Source: Bradyrhizobium sp. LTSP849
GTDB taxonomy: Bacteria; Pseudomonadota; Alphaproteobacteria; Rhizobiales; Xanthobacteraceae
Assembly (NCBI RefSeq): GCF_000938255.1
Contig: NZ_JYMR01000052.1
Coordinates: 1 to 64,000, forward strand
Direction: 5' to 3'
DNA length: 64,000 nucleotides
Shown: positions 24,798-33,199 of the stretch, in pieces
Layout of the letters: the number at the start of each line of letters is the position of its first letter
Position numbering within the stretch: the first letter of the stretch is position 1
Made by a program: the position numbers and the translations under genes
Notes under the pieces: generated by a model
The model's input: only the letters and a program-made list of their open reading frames with translations
What the model was told of the DNA's origin: nothing
The model's database searches: none

Positions 24798-25823
24798 ATG
24801 TTGCAGACGACCAAGCGACCGGATTCCCCGGTATCCATCATCGGTGCAGGCATTGCCGGAGCCTGGCAGGCGCTGTTGTTCGCGCAGGCCGGCCATTCCG
24901 TGACGCTTCACGAGCGCGGCGACGCCGCTCTTGCCCAGGCCACCAGCCACTGGGCCGGCGGCATGCTCGCGCCCTATTGCGAGGCGGAAGTTTCCGAACC
25001 CATCATCAGCCGCCTTGGCCTGCGCTCGCTCGACATCTGGCGGCGCGAATTGCCGGACACGCCGTTCAACGGCTCGCTCGTCGTCGCCCATCCGCGCGAG
25101 CGCAACGATTTTGAGCGCTTTGCTCGCATGACGGAGGGCCACCGCCGGCTCGATGCCGCAGCCCTCGCGCAGCTCGAGCCGTCGCTTGAGGGCCGCTTCC
25201 GCGACGCGCTGTTCTTCCCGACCGAAGGCCATGTCGAGCCGCGCCGCGTGCTGCCAAAACTGCACGAGCGCATCGTTGCTGCCGGCGGGACCATCAAATT
25301 CGACAGCGACGTGACGGCTGCCGATCTCGCAAACCTTAATCCTAAAGGCCTGGTGATCGACTGCCGCGGCCTGTCTGCGCGCGACGAGCAAAGCGAGCTT
25401 CGCGGCGTCAAGGGCGAGATGATCCTGATCGAGACCGACGAGGTGCAGCTTGCGCGCCCGGTGCGGCTGATCCATCCGCGCTGGCCACTCTACGTGATCC
25501 CGCGCGAAGACAATCTGTTCATGCTGGGTGCGACCTCGATCGAGGCCGAGGACACTGGCGTCAGCGTCCGCTCAGCGCTGGAGCTGCTGGGCGCGGCCTA
25601 TGCCGTGCATCCCGCCTTCGGCGAGGCCCGCATTGTCGAGTTCGGCTCGGGCCTGCGCCCCGCCTACCCTGATAATCTGCCGCGCATCGCGGTGCACGAC
25701 CGCAACATCGCGGTCAACGGGCTCTACCGCCACGGCTTCCTGATCGCGCCGGCGCTCGCCGAGCTGACGCTCGCTTTTGTCGAGCGCGGACAGATCGACA
25801 ATGAGGTGATGCAATGCGCGTAG
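24798..25823 (+). CDS. thiO: FAD-dependent glycine oxidase of thiamine synthesis
   Basis: Oxidises glycine to dehydroglycine, the C2-N3 donor of the thiazole ring. The 341-residue protein has an N-terminal FAD Rossmann motif (SIIGAGIAGAWQALLFAQAG), the segment ATSHWAGGMLAPYCEAE typical of DAO/ThiO oxidases, and a C-terminal LYRHGFLIAPAL. The start follows directly on the riboswitch. It overlaps thiS by 10 bases. Confidence 0.92.
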   Translation: MLQTTKRPDSPVSIIGAGIAGAWQALLFAQAGHSVTLHERGDAALAQATSHWAGGMLAPYCEAEVSEPIISRLGLRSLDIWRRELPDTPFNGSLVVAHPRERNDFERFARMTEGHRRLDAAALAQLEPSLEGRFRDALFFPTEGHVEPRRVLPKLHERIVAAGGTIKFDSDVTAADLANLNPKGLVIDCRGLSARDEQSELRGVKGEMILIETDEVQLARPVRLIHPRWPLYVIPREDNLFMLGATSIEAEDTGVSVRSALELLGAAYAVHPAFGEARIVEFGSGLRPAYPDNLPRIAVHDRNIAVNGLYRHGFLIAPALAELTLAFVERGQIDNEVMQCA

Positions 25824-26011
25824 TTGTCAACGGCGAGCAACGCGAGGTGAATTCGGCAAGCGTCGATGCGCTGCTCGCCGAGCTCGACTACGAGGGCACG
25901 CATTTCGCGATCGCGCTCAACTACGACGTGGTGCCGAAAAGCCGCTGGGCCGAGACGCATCTCAAGGCCGGCGACGAAATCGAGATCATCACGCCGCGGC
26001 AGGGAGGGTGA
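25814..26011 (+). CDS. thiS: Sulfur-carrier protein of thiazole synthesis
   Basis: This 65-residue ubiquitin-like protein ends in the required Gly-Gly (RQGG), which is adenylated and converted to thiocarboxylate. VVNGEQREVNSASVDALLAEL and EIEIITP are standard. It begins inside the last codons of thiO, so translation is coupled. A palindromic repeat separates it from thiG. Confidence 0.93.
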   Translation: MRVVVNGEQREVNSASVDALLAELDYEGTHFAIALNYDVVPKSRWAETHLKAGDEIEIITPRQGG

Positions 26012-26037
26012 GGATGATACTCTCACCAAACACTCCG

Positions 26038-26140
26038 CTGTCATCGCCCGGCTTGACCGGGCGATCCAGTACACTGCGGCTTCTCGGTTCCAGCCGCGCG
26101 GCCGCGGCGTACTGGATCCCCGCCTTCGCGGGGATGACAG
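26038..26140. repeat. Intergenic palindromic repeat, family B, inside thi operon (between thiS and thiG)
   Basis: The arms are TGTCATCGCCCGGCTTGACC with GGGCGATCCAGTAC on the left, and GTACTGGATCCCCGCC with CGCGGGGATGACAG on the right. It sits wholly between thiS and thiG, with an intact ribosome site (GAGGAG) for thiG after it. Similar copies are at 27586, 36819, 57246 and 60449. Confidence 0.9.
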
Positions 26141-26162
26141 GGTCAATTGAGGAGACACCAAC

Positions 26163-26945
26163 ATGGTGACCTTCTACGGCAAGGAATTCCCCTCCCGCCT
26201 CCTCATCGGCAGCGCGCTCTACCCTTCGCCTGCGATCATGCAGTCGGCGATCCGAGCCTCAGGCTCGAACATCGTCACGGTATCGCTCCGCCGCGAATCC
26301 GCCGGCGGCAAGACTGGCGATGCGTTCTGGAATCTGATCCGCGAGCTCGACGTCACCGTGCTGCCGAACACCGCCGGCTGCCGCAGCGTGCGCGAAGCCG
26401 TGACCACCGCAAAACTCGCGCGCGAATTGTTCGGCACAAGCTGGATCAAGCTCGAAGTCATCGCCGACAACGACACGCTCCAGCCCGATGTCGTTGGCCT
26501 GGTCGAAGCCGCCGCCGTCCTGATCAAGGACGGCTTTGAGGTGTTCCCCTATTGCACCGAGGATCTCTCGGTCGCGAACCGCCTGGTTGACGCCGGCTGC
26601 AAGGTGGTGATGCCATGGGCCGCCCCCATCGGCAGCGCGAAAGGCATCACCAACCGCGATGCGCTGAAACTCATGCGCGAGCGCCTCCCCGACATCACGC
26701 TGGTGGTCGACGCCGGCATCGGCGCGCCCTCCCACGCGGCTGAAGCCCTCGAGCTCGGCTATGACGCCGTGCTGCTCAACACCGCCATCGCCAAAGCCGC
26801 CGATCCCGTCGCGATGGCCAATGCCTTCCGCCTCGGCTGTGATGCCGGCCGCACCGCTTACGAAGCCGGGCTGATGAACGCCCGCGACTTCGCCTCCCCT
26901 TCAACCCCTGTCGTTGGGACCCCGTTCTGGCATGCCGTATCCTGA
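26163..26945 (+). CDS. thiG: Thiazole synthase
   Basis: Forms the thiazole phosphate from deoxyxylulose phosphate, dehydroglycine and ThiS thiocarboxylate. The 260-residue TIM barrel has the Schiff-base Lys96 in SWIKLEVI and phosphate loops AAPIGSAKGI and VDAGIGAPSHAAEA. GGAG lies 8 bases before the ATG. Its last 14 bases overlap thiE. Confidence 0.95.
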   Translation: MVTFYGKEFPSRLLIGSALYPSPAIMQSAIRASGSNIVTVSLRRESAGGKTGDAFWNLIRELDVTVLPNTAGCRSVREAVTTAKLARELFGTSWIKLEVIADNDTLQPDVVGLVEAAAVLIKDGFEVFPYCTEDLSVANRLVDAGCKVVMPWAAPIGSAKGITNRDALKLMRERLPDITLVVDAGIGAPSHAAEALELGYDAVLLNTAIAKAADPVAMANAFRLGCDAGRTAYEAGLMNARDFASPSTPVVGTPFWHAVS

Positions 26946-27558
26946 TCGCAACGCGTATCCTGATCGCTTTTATCCCGTCGTCGACAGCCTCAAATGGGTC
27001 GAACGCCTGACGAAACTCGGCGTCGGCACCATCCAGCTGCGCGCAAAAGACCTCAACGATGCCGACGCGCTTCAGATCGTCACCGACGCGCTGGCGATCA
27101 CCAAAGGCACACAGGCCAAGCTGGTGGTGAACGACTATTGGCGCGCCGCGGTCGTCGCCGGCGCAAAGTATTTGCATCTCGGCCAGGAGGATCTGGCCGA
27201 TGCAGACCTCAAGTCCATTCGCGAAGCCGGCCTGTCGCTTGGCGTCTCCACCCATGACGACGCAGAGCTTGAGACCGCGCTCGCGGCCGAGCCGGATTAC
27301 GTCGCGCTGGGCCCGATCTTCTTCACCACGCTGAAGTCGATGCGCTTCGCCCCGCAGGGCATTCCAAAAATCACGGAGTGGAAGAAGCGCATGGGCAATA
27401 TTCCGCTGGTCGCAATCGGCGGCATCAAGTTCGAGCACGCCGCAGAGATCTTTGCGGCGGGTGCAGATTCCATCGCCGTCGTCAGCGACGTGACCCAGAA
27501 TGCCGACCCCGATGCGCGGGTGCGGCAATGGCTCGGCTTACCTGCGGAGGCGGCGTGA
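26932..27558 (+). CDS. thiE: Thiamine phosphate synthase
   Basis: Joins the thiazole phosphate and HMP pyrophosphate to give thiamine phosphate. ATG 26932 (MPYPDRNAYPDRFYPV) overlaps the end of thiG. The 208-residue barrel has TIQLRAKD, LVVNDYWRAA, HLGQEDL, GVSTHDDAE and ALGPIFFTTLK, and IGGIKFEHA near the C-terminus, all usual ThiE blocks, though the sequence is of the rhizobial divergent branch. Confidence 0.92.
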   Translation: MPYPDRNAYPDRFYPVVDSLKWVERLTKLGVGTIQLRAKDLNDADALQIVTDALAITKGTQAKLVVNDYWRAAVVAGAKYLHLGQEDLADADLKSIREAGLSLGVSTHDDAELETALAAEPDYVALGPIFFTTLKSMRFAPQGIPKITEWKKRMGNIPLVAIGGIKFEHAAEIFAAGADSIAVVSDVTQNADPDARVRQWLGLPAEAA

Positions 27559-27585
27559 TGCGCCTCGCGCTCTCACCACACTCCG

Positions 27586-27709
27586 CCGTCATCGCCCGGC
27601 CTTATGCGCAATTGCGCATCAGGACCGGGCGATCCAGTACGCCGCGGCCTTTCCGTATCCCACCAAGGCCTCTGGAATACTGGATCCCCGCCTTCGCGGG
27701 GATGACAGC
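27586..27709. repeat. Intergenic palindromic repeat, family B, inside thi operon (between thiE and thiC)
   Basis: This second copy in the operon has the same outer arms (GTCATCGCCCGG, GCGATCCAGTAC / TACTGGATCCCCGCC, CGCGGGGATGACAG) and an extra inner hairpin TTATGCGCAATTGCGCAT near the left arm. thiC has its own strong AAGGAGG site after it. Confidence 0.9.
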
Positions 27710-27762
27710 TGTAATCGACGTTCGCGCAGCGACACCAACGAATTGAACTAAGGAGGATCCCC

Positions 27763-29661
27763 ATGAACATCCGCTCCAACCCCGACAAGACCGTCCCCGC
27801 CGTCACCACCGGCCCGCTGCCGTCCTCGCGAAAGATCTTCGCATCGCCGCACGCAGCACCCGACCTGCGCGTGCCCTTGCGCGAGATCATCCTCTCCGAA
27901 GGCGCCGGCGAGCCGAACCTGCCGGTGTACGACACCTCCGGCCCCTACACCGATCCGTCCGTGACCATCGACGTCAACGCCGGCCTCGCGCGCGGCCGCA
28001 AATCATGGGTGCTGGAGCGCGGCGGCGTCGAGGAATATGAGGGCCGCCAGATCAAGCCGGAGGACAATGGCAGCGTCTCCACCGACAAGGCCGCGCGCGC
28101 CTTCTCGGCCTATCACCAGCCGCTCCGTGGCCTCGACGGCCACAAGATCACGCAGCTCGAATTCGCCCGCGCCGGCATCATCACCAAGGAGATGATCTAC
28201 GTCGCCGCGCGCGAAAATCTCGGCCGCAAGCAGCAGCTCGACCGCGCGGAAGCAGCGCTTGCCGACGGCGAGAGCTTTGGCGCCGAAGTCCCCGCCTTCA
28301 TCACCCCGGAGTTCGTTCGCTCCGAGATCGCGCGCGGCCGCGCCATCATCCCCTGCAACATCAATCACAGCGAACTCGAGCCGATGATCATCGGCCGCAA
28401 CTTCCTGACCAAGATCAATGCCAATATCGGCAACTCGGCGGTGACCTCGTCGGTCGAGGAAGAGGTCGAGAAGATGGTGTGGGCGATCCGCTGGGGCGCC
28501 GACACCGTGATGGACCTTTCGACGGGCCGCAACATCCACACCACGCGCGAATGGATTTTGCGCAACGCGCCGGTGCCGATCGGCACCGTCCCCATTTATC
28601 AGGCGCTGGAAAAGTGCAACGGCGATCCGGTGCAGCTGACCTGGGAGCTCTACAAGGACACGCTGATCGAACAGTGCGAGCAGGGCGTCGACTATTTCAC
28701 CATCCACGCCGGCGTGCGCCTGCCCTACATCCACCTCACCGCCAACCGCGTCACCGGCATCGTGTCGCGCGGCGGCTCGATCATGGCGAAGTGGTGCCTG
28801 GCGCATCACAAGGAGAGCTTCCTCTATACGCATTTCGACGAGATCTGCGACCTCATGCGCAAGTATGATGTCTCGTTCTCGCTCGGCGACGGCCTGCGCC
28901 CGGGCTCGATCGCGGACGCTAACGACCGCGCGCAGTTCGCCGAACTCGAAACGCTCGGCGAGCTGACCAAGGTCGCGTGGGACAAGGGCTGCCAGGTCAT
29001 GATCGAAGGCCCCGGCCACGTGCCGATGCACAAGATCAAGATCAACATGGACAAGCAGCTCAAGGAATGCGGCGAGGCGCCGTTCTACACCCTCGGGCCC
29101 CTGACCACCGACATCGCGCCGGGCTACGACCACATCACCTCAGGGATAGGTGCGGCCATGATCGGCTGGTTCGGCTGCGCCATGCTCTGCTACGTCACGC
29201 CGAAGGAGCATCTCGGTCTGCCCGACCGCAACGACGTCAAGGTCGGCGTCATCACCTACAAGATCGCGGCTCATGCGTCCGATCTCGCCAAGGGTCACCC
29301 GGCAGCCCAGCTGCGCGACGACGCGCTCTCCCGCGCCCGTTTCGACTTCCGCTGGACCGACCAGTTCAACCTCGGCCTCGACCCCGAGACCGCAAAGAAC
29401 TTCCACGACGAGACCCTGCCGAAGGAAGCCCACAAGGTCGCGCATTTCTGCTCGATGTGCGGACCAAAGTTCTGCTCGATGAAGATCACGCAGGACGTGC
29501 GGGACTACGCCGCGACGCTGAACGACCCGAACTCGATCGGCATGTCTATGAGCGGCACCGCCGAGGACGGCATGAAGCAGATGAGCGCGAAGTTCAAGGA
29601 GATGGGCTCAAGCGTGTATCTGGATGCGGAGAAGGTGAAGGAGAGTAATCGGGTGTTGTGA
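27763..29661 (+). CDS. thiC: Phosphomethylpyrimidine synthase
   Basis: A radical-SAM enzyme that rearranges aminoimidazole ribotide to HMP phosphate. The 632-residue protein has the C-terminal cluster motif C563-S-M-C566-x4-C571 for its 4Fe-4S cluster, and the conserved barrel stretches NSAVTSSVEEEVEKMVWA, DTVMDLSTGRNIHTTREWI and EGPGHVPMHKI. Full length. AAGGAGG precedes the ATG by 8 bases. It closes the operon, unlike the thiCOSGE order in many rhizobia, and has no aptamer of its own. Confidence 0.95.
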   Translation: MNIRSNPDKTVPAVTTGPLPSSRKIFASPHAAPDLRVPLREIILSEGAGEPNLPVYDTSGPYTDPSVTIDVNAGLARGRKSWVLERGGVEEYEGRQIKPEDNGSVSTDKAARAFSAYHQPLRGLDGHKITQLEFARAGIITKEMIYVAARENLGRKQQLDRAEAALADGESFGAEVPAFITPEFVRSEIARGRAIIPCNINHSELEPMIIGRNFLTKINANIGNSAVTSSVEEEVEKMVWAIRWGADTVMDLSTGRNIHTTREWILRNAPVPIGTVPIYQALEKCNGDPVQLTWELYKDTLIEQCEQGVDYFTIHAGVRLPYIHLTANRVTGIVSRGGSIMAKWCLAHHKESFLYTHFDEICDLMRKYDVSFSLGDGLRPGSIADANDRAQFAELETLGELTKVAWDKGCQVMIEGPGHVPMHKIKINMDKQLKECGEAPFYTLGPLTTDIAPGYDHITSGIGAAMIGWFGCAMLCYVTPKEHLGLPDRNDVKVGVITYKIAAHASDLAKGHPAAQLRDDALSRARFDFRWTDQFNLGLDPETAKNFHDETLPKEAHKVAHFCSMCGPKFCSMKITQDVRDYAATLNDPNSIGMSMSGTAEDGMKQMSAKFKEMGSSVYLDAEKVKESNRVL

Positions 29662-29671
29662 GCTTTGCGTG

Positions 29672-29706
29672 ACGAGAGGCGGACTCCCTGTGGAGCCGCC
29701 TCTCGT
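29672..29706 (+). terminator. Hairpin after thiC
   Basis: A perfect 11-bp stem (ACGAGAGGCGG / CCGCCTCTCGT) encloses an inner CTCC/GGAG pair. No T run follows, so it may protect the transcript end rather than terminate alone. Confidence 0.55.
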
Positions 29707-29725
29707 CCGCCGCGGATGATACGTC

Positions 29726-30289
29726 ATGCGATTTGAAATCCTGCCCGGACTGCCACCTTATGGTCCCATGGCGATCAGCTTCACGCAGTATGGGGAGCGC
29801 GAGCATCGCGAGGGGCTGGTCGTTCGTTTCTATCCGAGGATGTCGGAGCCTTGGGTTGGCAATTTTCTTGGTAGCATGACGGCCTGCACTGGCGTTTTTG
29901 AGCATCCTAACAAGAGCGATTTCATCGTTGTCGTGCAGGGCGCCGGCTGTATCGTCGATCCAGAGCATCGCGTCGTTCGCGATCACTTCGCCTCGGATAT
30001 CAAGGAAATCTTCCCTCTGCCTTCGATCGGGTCTATCGCGTTTCGCCGATTGACTAATTTCATCGCCTTGAAGGCGGACAATTCCAAGTGGGACAGTCCA
30101 CGCATCTCATGGGATGACTTCCGGAACATTGAAGTTCATGATTGCTCGCTCGTGGGAGAGGCATATACGCCGATTGGAGACGCCTGGGTGCCATTCCAGC
30201 TTGATCTCCTGACAGGAGATTGCCACAACGGAATATACGCACAGGATATGGCCCGCGCCGTCCCGGTGCAGCGTCGATGGCGAATGTAG
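29726..30289 (+). CDS. Hypothetical protein, lower-GC codon use
   Basis: This 187-residue protein has no signal peptide or clear TM, and I recognise no family. It contains GLVVRFYPRMSEPWVGNFLGSMTACTGVFEHP and two short Trp-rich acidic patches (SKWDSPRISWDDF). Third codon positions are visibly less GC-biased than in its neighbours (many T/A endings such as GTT, TTT, CCT). It is followed at once by a palindromic repeat. It may be an acquired gene such as an immunity-type protein, which is a guess from context only. (Stretch shown in part.). Confidence 0.6.
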   Translation: MRFEILPGLPPYGPMAISFTQYGEREHREGLVVRFYPRMSEPWVGNFLGSMTACTGVFEHPNKSDFIVVVQGAGCIVDPEHRVVRDHFASDIKEIFPLPSIGSIAFRRLTNFIALKADNSKWDSPRISWDDFRNIEVHDCSLVGEAYTPIGDAWVPFQLDLLTGDCHNGIYAQDMARAVPVQRRWRM

Positions 30290-30294
30290 CAAGC

Positions 30295-30366
30295 GTAGCC
30301 CGGATGAGCGCCGCAACATCCGGGGTCTTTGTCCTCCTGCATATCGCTCCGCTCATGCGGGTTACA
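30295..30366. repeat. Intergenic palindromic repeat, family D (copy 1)
   Basis: GTAGCCCGGATGAGCG...CATCCGGGG on the left and CATATCGCTCCGCTCATGCG followed by GGTTAC on the right. Related copies are at 31091, 36166 and 61180. Confidence 0.8.
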
Positions 30367-30382
30367 GCCGCGGACAATTGAC

Positions 30383-30895
30383 GTGCCCGAACCCTCCCTC
30401 CACCGCCTCCCCGACCAGCTCCGCCCCAACCTCCGCCTCGTCTTCGTCGGCACCGCCGCCAGCACGCGCTCGGCCGAACTTGGGCACTACTACGCCCATC
30501 CGGGCAACCGCTTCTGGCGCGCGCTCCATGAGGCCGGCATCACGCCGCGGCGCTATCAGCCGAGTGAGTTTGCGGCGCTGATCGAGCTTGGGATCGGCTT
30601 CACTGATCTGTCCAAGTCGGGCGCCGGGATGGATCATCAGATCGAGGCCGCGTCGATCGACGTGCCCGGCTTCAGGGCCAAGATCGAGAAGTATCGGCCG
30701 AAGACGATTGCGTTCACGAGCAAGAAGGCTGCGAGTTTGTTTTATGGCAGGCCGTCGAGCGGGATCGCGTTGGGGCGGCAGCAGCGCGACGAGAGCTTGC
30801 CGGAGATATTCGTGCTCCCCTCGCCGTCCGGCGCTGCGTCCGGGCATTGGACATTGGAGCCGTGGCACGAGCTGGCGAAGTGGATCGCTGCGTAG
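30383..30895 (+). CDS. mug: Mismatch-specific (G/U) DNA glycosylase
   Basis: GTG 30383 is the likely start because the frame upstream lies in the palindromic repeat. The 170-residue protein shows the family 2 uracil-DNA glycosylase fold: LVFVGTAASTRSAELGHYYAHPGNRFWRAL-type motif I (here GTAASTRSA and HPGNRFW), DLSKSGAGMD, and motif II LPSPSGAASGHW. It removes U or T opposite G. GTAxS instead of GINPG is usual of the rhizobial branch. Length is normal. Confidence 0.85.
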   Translation: MPEPSLHRLPDQLRPNLRLVFVGTAASTRSAELGHYYAHPGNRFWRALHEAGITPRRYQPSEFAALIELGIGFTDLSKSGAGMDHQIEAASIDVPGFRAKIEKYRPKTIAFTSKKAASLFYGRPSSGIALGRQQRDESLPEIFVLPSPSGAASGHWTLEPWHELAKWIAA

Positions 30896-30927
30896 GGTGA
30901 GTTAGCTGCAGCGGCCCAAACTCAGCC

Positions 30928-31215
30928 GTCGTCCTGGCGAAAGCCAGGACCCATTACCCCAGGGCAAAGTTTGGCGAAGACTCGTGGTCCGGTACTGCGA
31001 CCGTCCGCGACCGATAGATTCCGCGGTATGGGTCCTGGCTTTCGCCAGGACGACGCCGTGGGTTTGTCTGACAGCTCACAGCGACAAGCTGTAGCCCGGA
31101 TGAGCGAAGCGATATCCGGGAATCGAAAGAGTTGCCCCGCATGTCGCTGCGCTCACGCGGGCTACTAGGCCGTCCTTGGCGGCGCGGTGGGTTACGCTTC
31201 GCTAACCCACCCTAC
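30928..31215. repeat. Composite of three palindromic repeats (families C, D, E)
   Basis: The 354-base gap 30896-31249 is nearly all repeat. 30928-31054 is family C (GTCGTCCTGGCGAAAGCCAG ... CTGGCTTTCGCCAGGACGAC), 31091-31165 is family D (GTAGCCCGGATGAGCGAAGC ... GCTCACGCGGGCTAC), and 31186-31215 is a short hairpin of family E (GGTGGGTTACGCTTCGCTAA, CCCACC). I see no gene in it. Confidence 0.85.
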
Positions 31216-31249
31216 GGCAGCACGCCATGCAGCACGATTGTCCCGCGCC

Positions 31250-31687
31250 TTACCCCGCATACGCCTTGTCCAGATCCGCAATCACGATCTTCCTCATCCC
31301 CATCATCGCCTGCATGACGCGGTTGGCCTTGGTGCGGTCCGTGTCGCCGAGATAGCGGCCGAGCGCGGTCGGGATCACCTGCCAGGACAGGCCGAACTTG
31401 TCCTTGAGCCAGCCGCATTTGGACTCCGCGCCGCCGTCGGCGGTGAGCTTGCTCCAGAAATAGTCGACCTCACCTTGCGTCTCCACACTGATGAAGAACG
31501 ACACCGCCTCGTTGAAACGGTACATCGGTCCGCCATTGAGCGCGTTGAAGCGCTGCCCTTCGAGCTCGAACACCGCCATGAAGTCGCTGACGGTCTCGAC
31601 TTTTGCGTTGGGGAACACCGATTTGTAGAAGGCGACGGCTTCGGGAACGTTGTTGTCGAACCAGAGAAACGGCGTGATGGACGTCAT
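31250..31687 (-). CDS. VOC/PhnB-like family protein
   Basis: ATG 31687 (MTSITPFLWFDNNVPEAVAF) gives 145 residues. The paired beta-alpha-beta-beta-beta modules are seen in TPFLWFDNNVPEAVAFYKSVF and VSFFISVETQGEVDYFWSKL. WLKDKFGLSWQVIP and KANRVMQAMMGMRKIVIADL are signature stretches of the PhnB-like 3-demethylubiquinone-type subgroup. The reaction is unknown. It ends in a region of repeats. (Stretches listed are from separate parts of the protein.). Confidence 0.85.
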   Translation of the reverse strand: MTSITPFLWFDNNVPEAVAFYKSVFPNAKVETVSDFMAVFELEGQRFNALNGGPMYRFNEAVSFFISVETQGEVDYFWSKLTADGGAESKCGWLKDKFGLSWQVIPTALGRYLGDTDRTKANRVMQAMMGMRKIVIADLDKAYAG

Positions 31688-31811
31688 GAACAGATATCCT
31701 CTTGTAGGCACCAGGGCTCGCAAATGCGCGGGTCGGTCCAAGGACGAACCAGGCGACGGCCATCCGACAGGCGCCAGCGAACTTTTTCCGATCCATCGAG
31801 GGATCAGCGCC

Positions 31812-32297
31812 TCACGAAAGCGGCCTCAACACCGGCTGATACGCCTTGAGGCTCGCATCGTACCCTGTCTCCCACGGAAATCGCCCCTCCTCATCTGGCC
31901 ACACCATCTGAAGGCAGGGAAACGGCCGCGGCAATTTGGCATAGAACCAGATCGCCGTGCCCAGATAGGCGTCGTAGGCCCTGAGCGGCACCTCGACAAA
32001 GCAGACCTTGCGCTCGAGCGGAAGGTCGTCGCAGACGTCGCCCGCGACGTAGCGCTGTCCCGCTGCGGCGCGGTTGCGCACGGCGTTGATAACGGCGCAA
32101 GCGTCTTTTGGGTCGAGTCCGAACAAGACGAGCTCGGCGTGCGCATAGTTGAGGTAGAGACCGATCGAGAAAACATAAGCCGGGGCCTGCGCCTCGGCGG
32201 CGATGCCCATCAGATGGCAGCCGTGTTCCCGAACGTTGCGGAACAGGACCTCGTCGGGCTTACCATCCGGCTTCGGCCATTCGAAACTATCCAGCAT
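31812..32297 (-). CDS. DUF4262 domain protein
   Basis: ATG 32297 gives MLDSFEWPKPDGKPDEV and 161 residues. GCHLMGI...PAYVFSIGLYLNYAHAELVLFGL is the hallmark of DUF4262 (a family of short proteins of unknown role, some in conflict-system contexts), followed by FVEVPLRAYDAYLGTAIWFY and QMVWPDEEGRFPWE. The ribosome site is weak. It diverges from the GST gene, separated by a repeat fragment. Soluble. Confidence 0.75.
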   Translation of the reverse strand: MLDSFEWPKPDGKPDEVLFRNVREHGCHLMGIAAEAQAPAYVFSIGLYLNYAHAELVLFGLDPKDACAVINAVRNRAAAGQRYVAGDVCDDLPLERKVCFVEVPLRAYDAYLGTAIWFYAKLPRPFPCLQMVWPDEEGRFPWETGYDASLKAYQPVLRPLS

Positions 32298-32451
32298 GGG
32301 CGAGACTCGGGCCTGAGGGTTCGCGGGATGGGTGAGCAGCGTAACCTCACCCTGCGGGCTGGAAAAGCGGGTACGTTGTCGGAATTGGCGCTGCTCGTTC
32401 GTCCTCCGGAGGCAAAGCGCTAAACTGGAGACCTCGCTGAGGAGCCCTTGC

Positions 32452-32518
32452 GACGAAGCAATCAAGACTGTCTCCGCGGCGGACAATCTGGATTGCTTCG
32501 CTGCGCTCGCAATGACGG
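32452..32518. repeat. Intergenic palindromic repeat, family F (truncated copy)
   Basis: CGAAGCAATCAAGACTGT and TGGATTGCTTCGCTGCGCTC, then CGCAATGACG, match the arms at 19869-19955, but the left end is shorter. It abuts the start region of the next gene. Confidence 0.7.
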
Positions 32519-32532
32519 AATATGGAGCACCG

Positions 32533-33186
32533 ATGATACCCACCATCACCGCCTTCGAAAACTCACCCGACCGCGGCAGGGGACAGGCGCGCGACATGCG
32601 GGTGCGCTGGGCGCTCGAGGAGGTGGGCCGGCCCTACAATGTTCGCCTCGTGTCGTTCGAGGCGATGAAGGAGCCGGGGCATCTTGCGCTGCATCCGTTC
32701 GGACAAATCCCGACTTTCGAGGACGGCGATCTCGTCCTGTTCGAGACCGGCGCAATCGTGCTCCATATCGCCGAGCATCATGACGCCCTGCTGCCGACCA
32801 AAGCGAACGCCAGGGCGCGCGCCATTGCGTGGATGTTTGCCGCGCTCAACACCGTCGAGCCACCGATCGTCGATCTCGGGATGGCGACGCTGCTCGAACG
32901 TGACGAGAGCTGGTACGAAGAGCGCCTGCCCATCCTGAGGGATCGCGTCTCGGTCCGACTCGACGAATTGTCCCACCGACTCGGCGAGGCCGACTGGCTC
33001 GACGGGGCATTCAGCGCCGGCGATCTCCTGATGGTGACGGTGCTGCGCAGGCTGACTGCATCCCGCATCCTCGACGACTATCCGAACCTCTCGTCCTATG
33101 TCGCCCGCGGCGAAGCGCGACCGGCGTTCAGGCGTGCGTTCGATGCTCAACTGGCCGTGTTCAACGCCGCATCGACCGGCCGATGA
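32533..33186 (+). CDS. Glutathione S-transferase family protein
   Basis: ATG 32533 follows GGAG by 7 bases. The 217-residue protein has a thioredoxin-like N-terminal domain (ITAFENSPDRGRGQARDMRVRWALEEVGRPY; cis-Pro in GQIPTFEDGD; glutathione-binding ETGAIVLHIAEHH) and a helical C-terminal domain with WLDGAFSAGDLLMVTVL, the GST N-cap-like motif. The usual catalytic Ser/Cys/Tyr near residue 8 is replaced by an ENSPDRG loop. The substrate is unknown. Confidence 0.85.
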   Translation: MIPTITAFENSPDRGRGQARDMRVRWALEEVGRPYNVRLVSFEAMKEPGHLALHPFGQIPTFEDGDLVLFETGAIVLHIAEHHDALLPTKANARARAIAWMFAALNTVEPPIVDLGMATLLERDESWYEERLPILRDRVSVRLDELSHRLGEADWLDGAFSAGDLLMVTVLRRLTASRILDDYPNLSSYVARGEARPAFRRAFDAQLAVFNAASTGR

Positions 33187-33199
33187 TGCCCCGTCCCCC

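Noticed and set aside
26932..26945. thiG/thiE fusion
   Set aside because: The 14-base overlap has separate stop and start codons in different frames, so these are two proteins.
30928..31215. CRISPR-like array
   Set aside because: Repeats here are inverted arms of palindromic elements of different families, not direct repeats with unique spacers of equal length.
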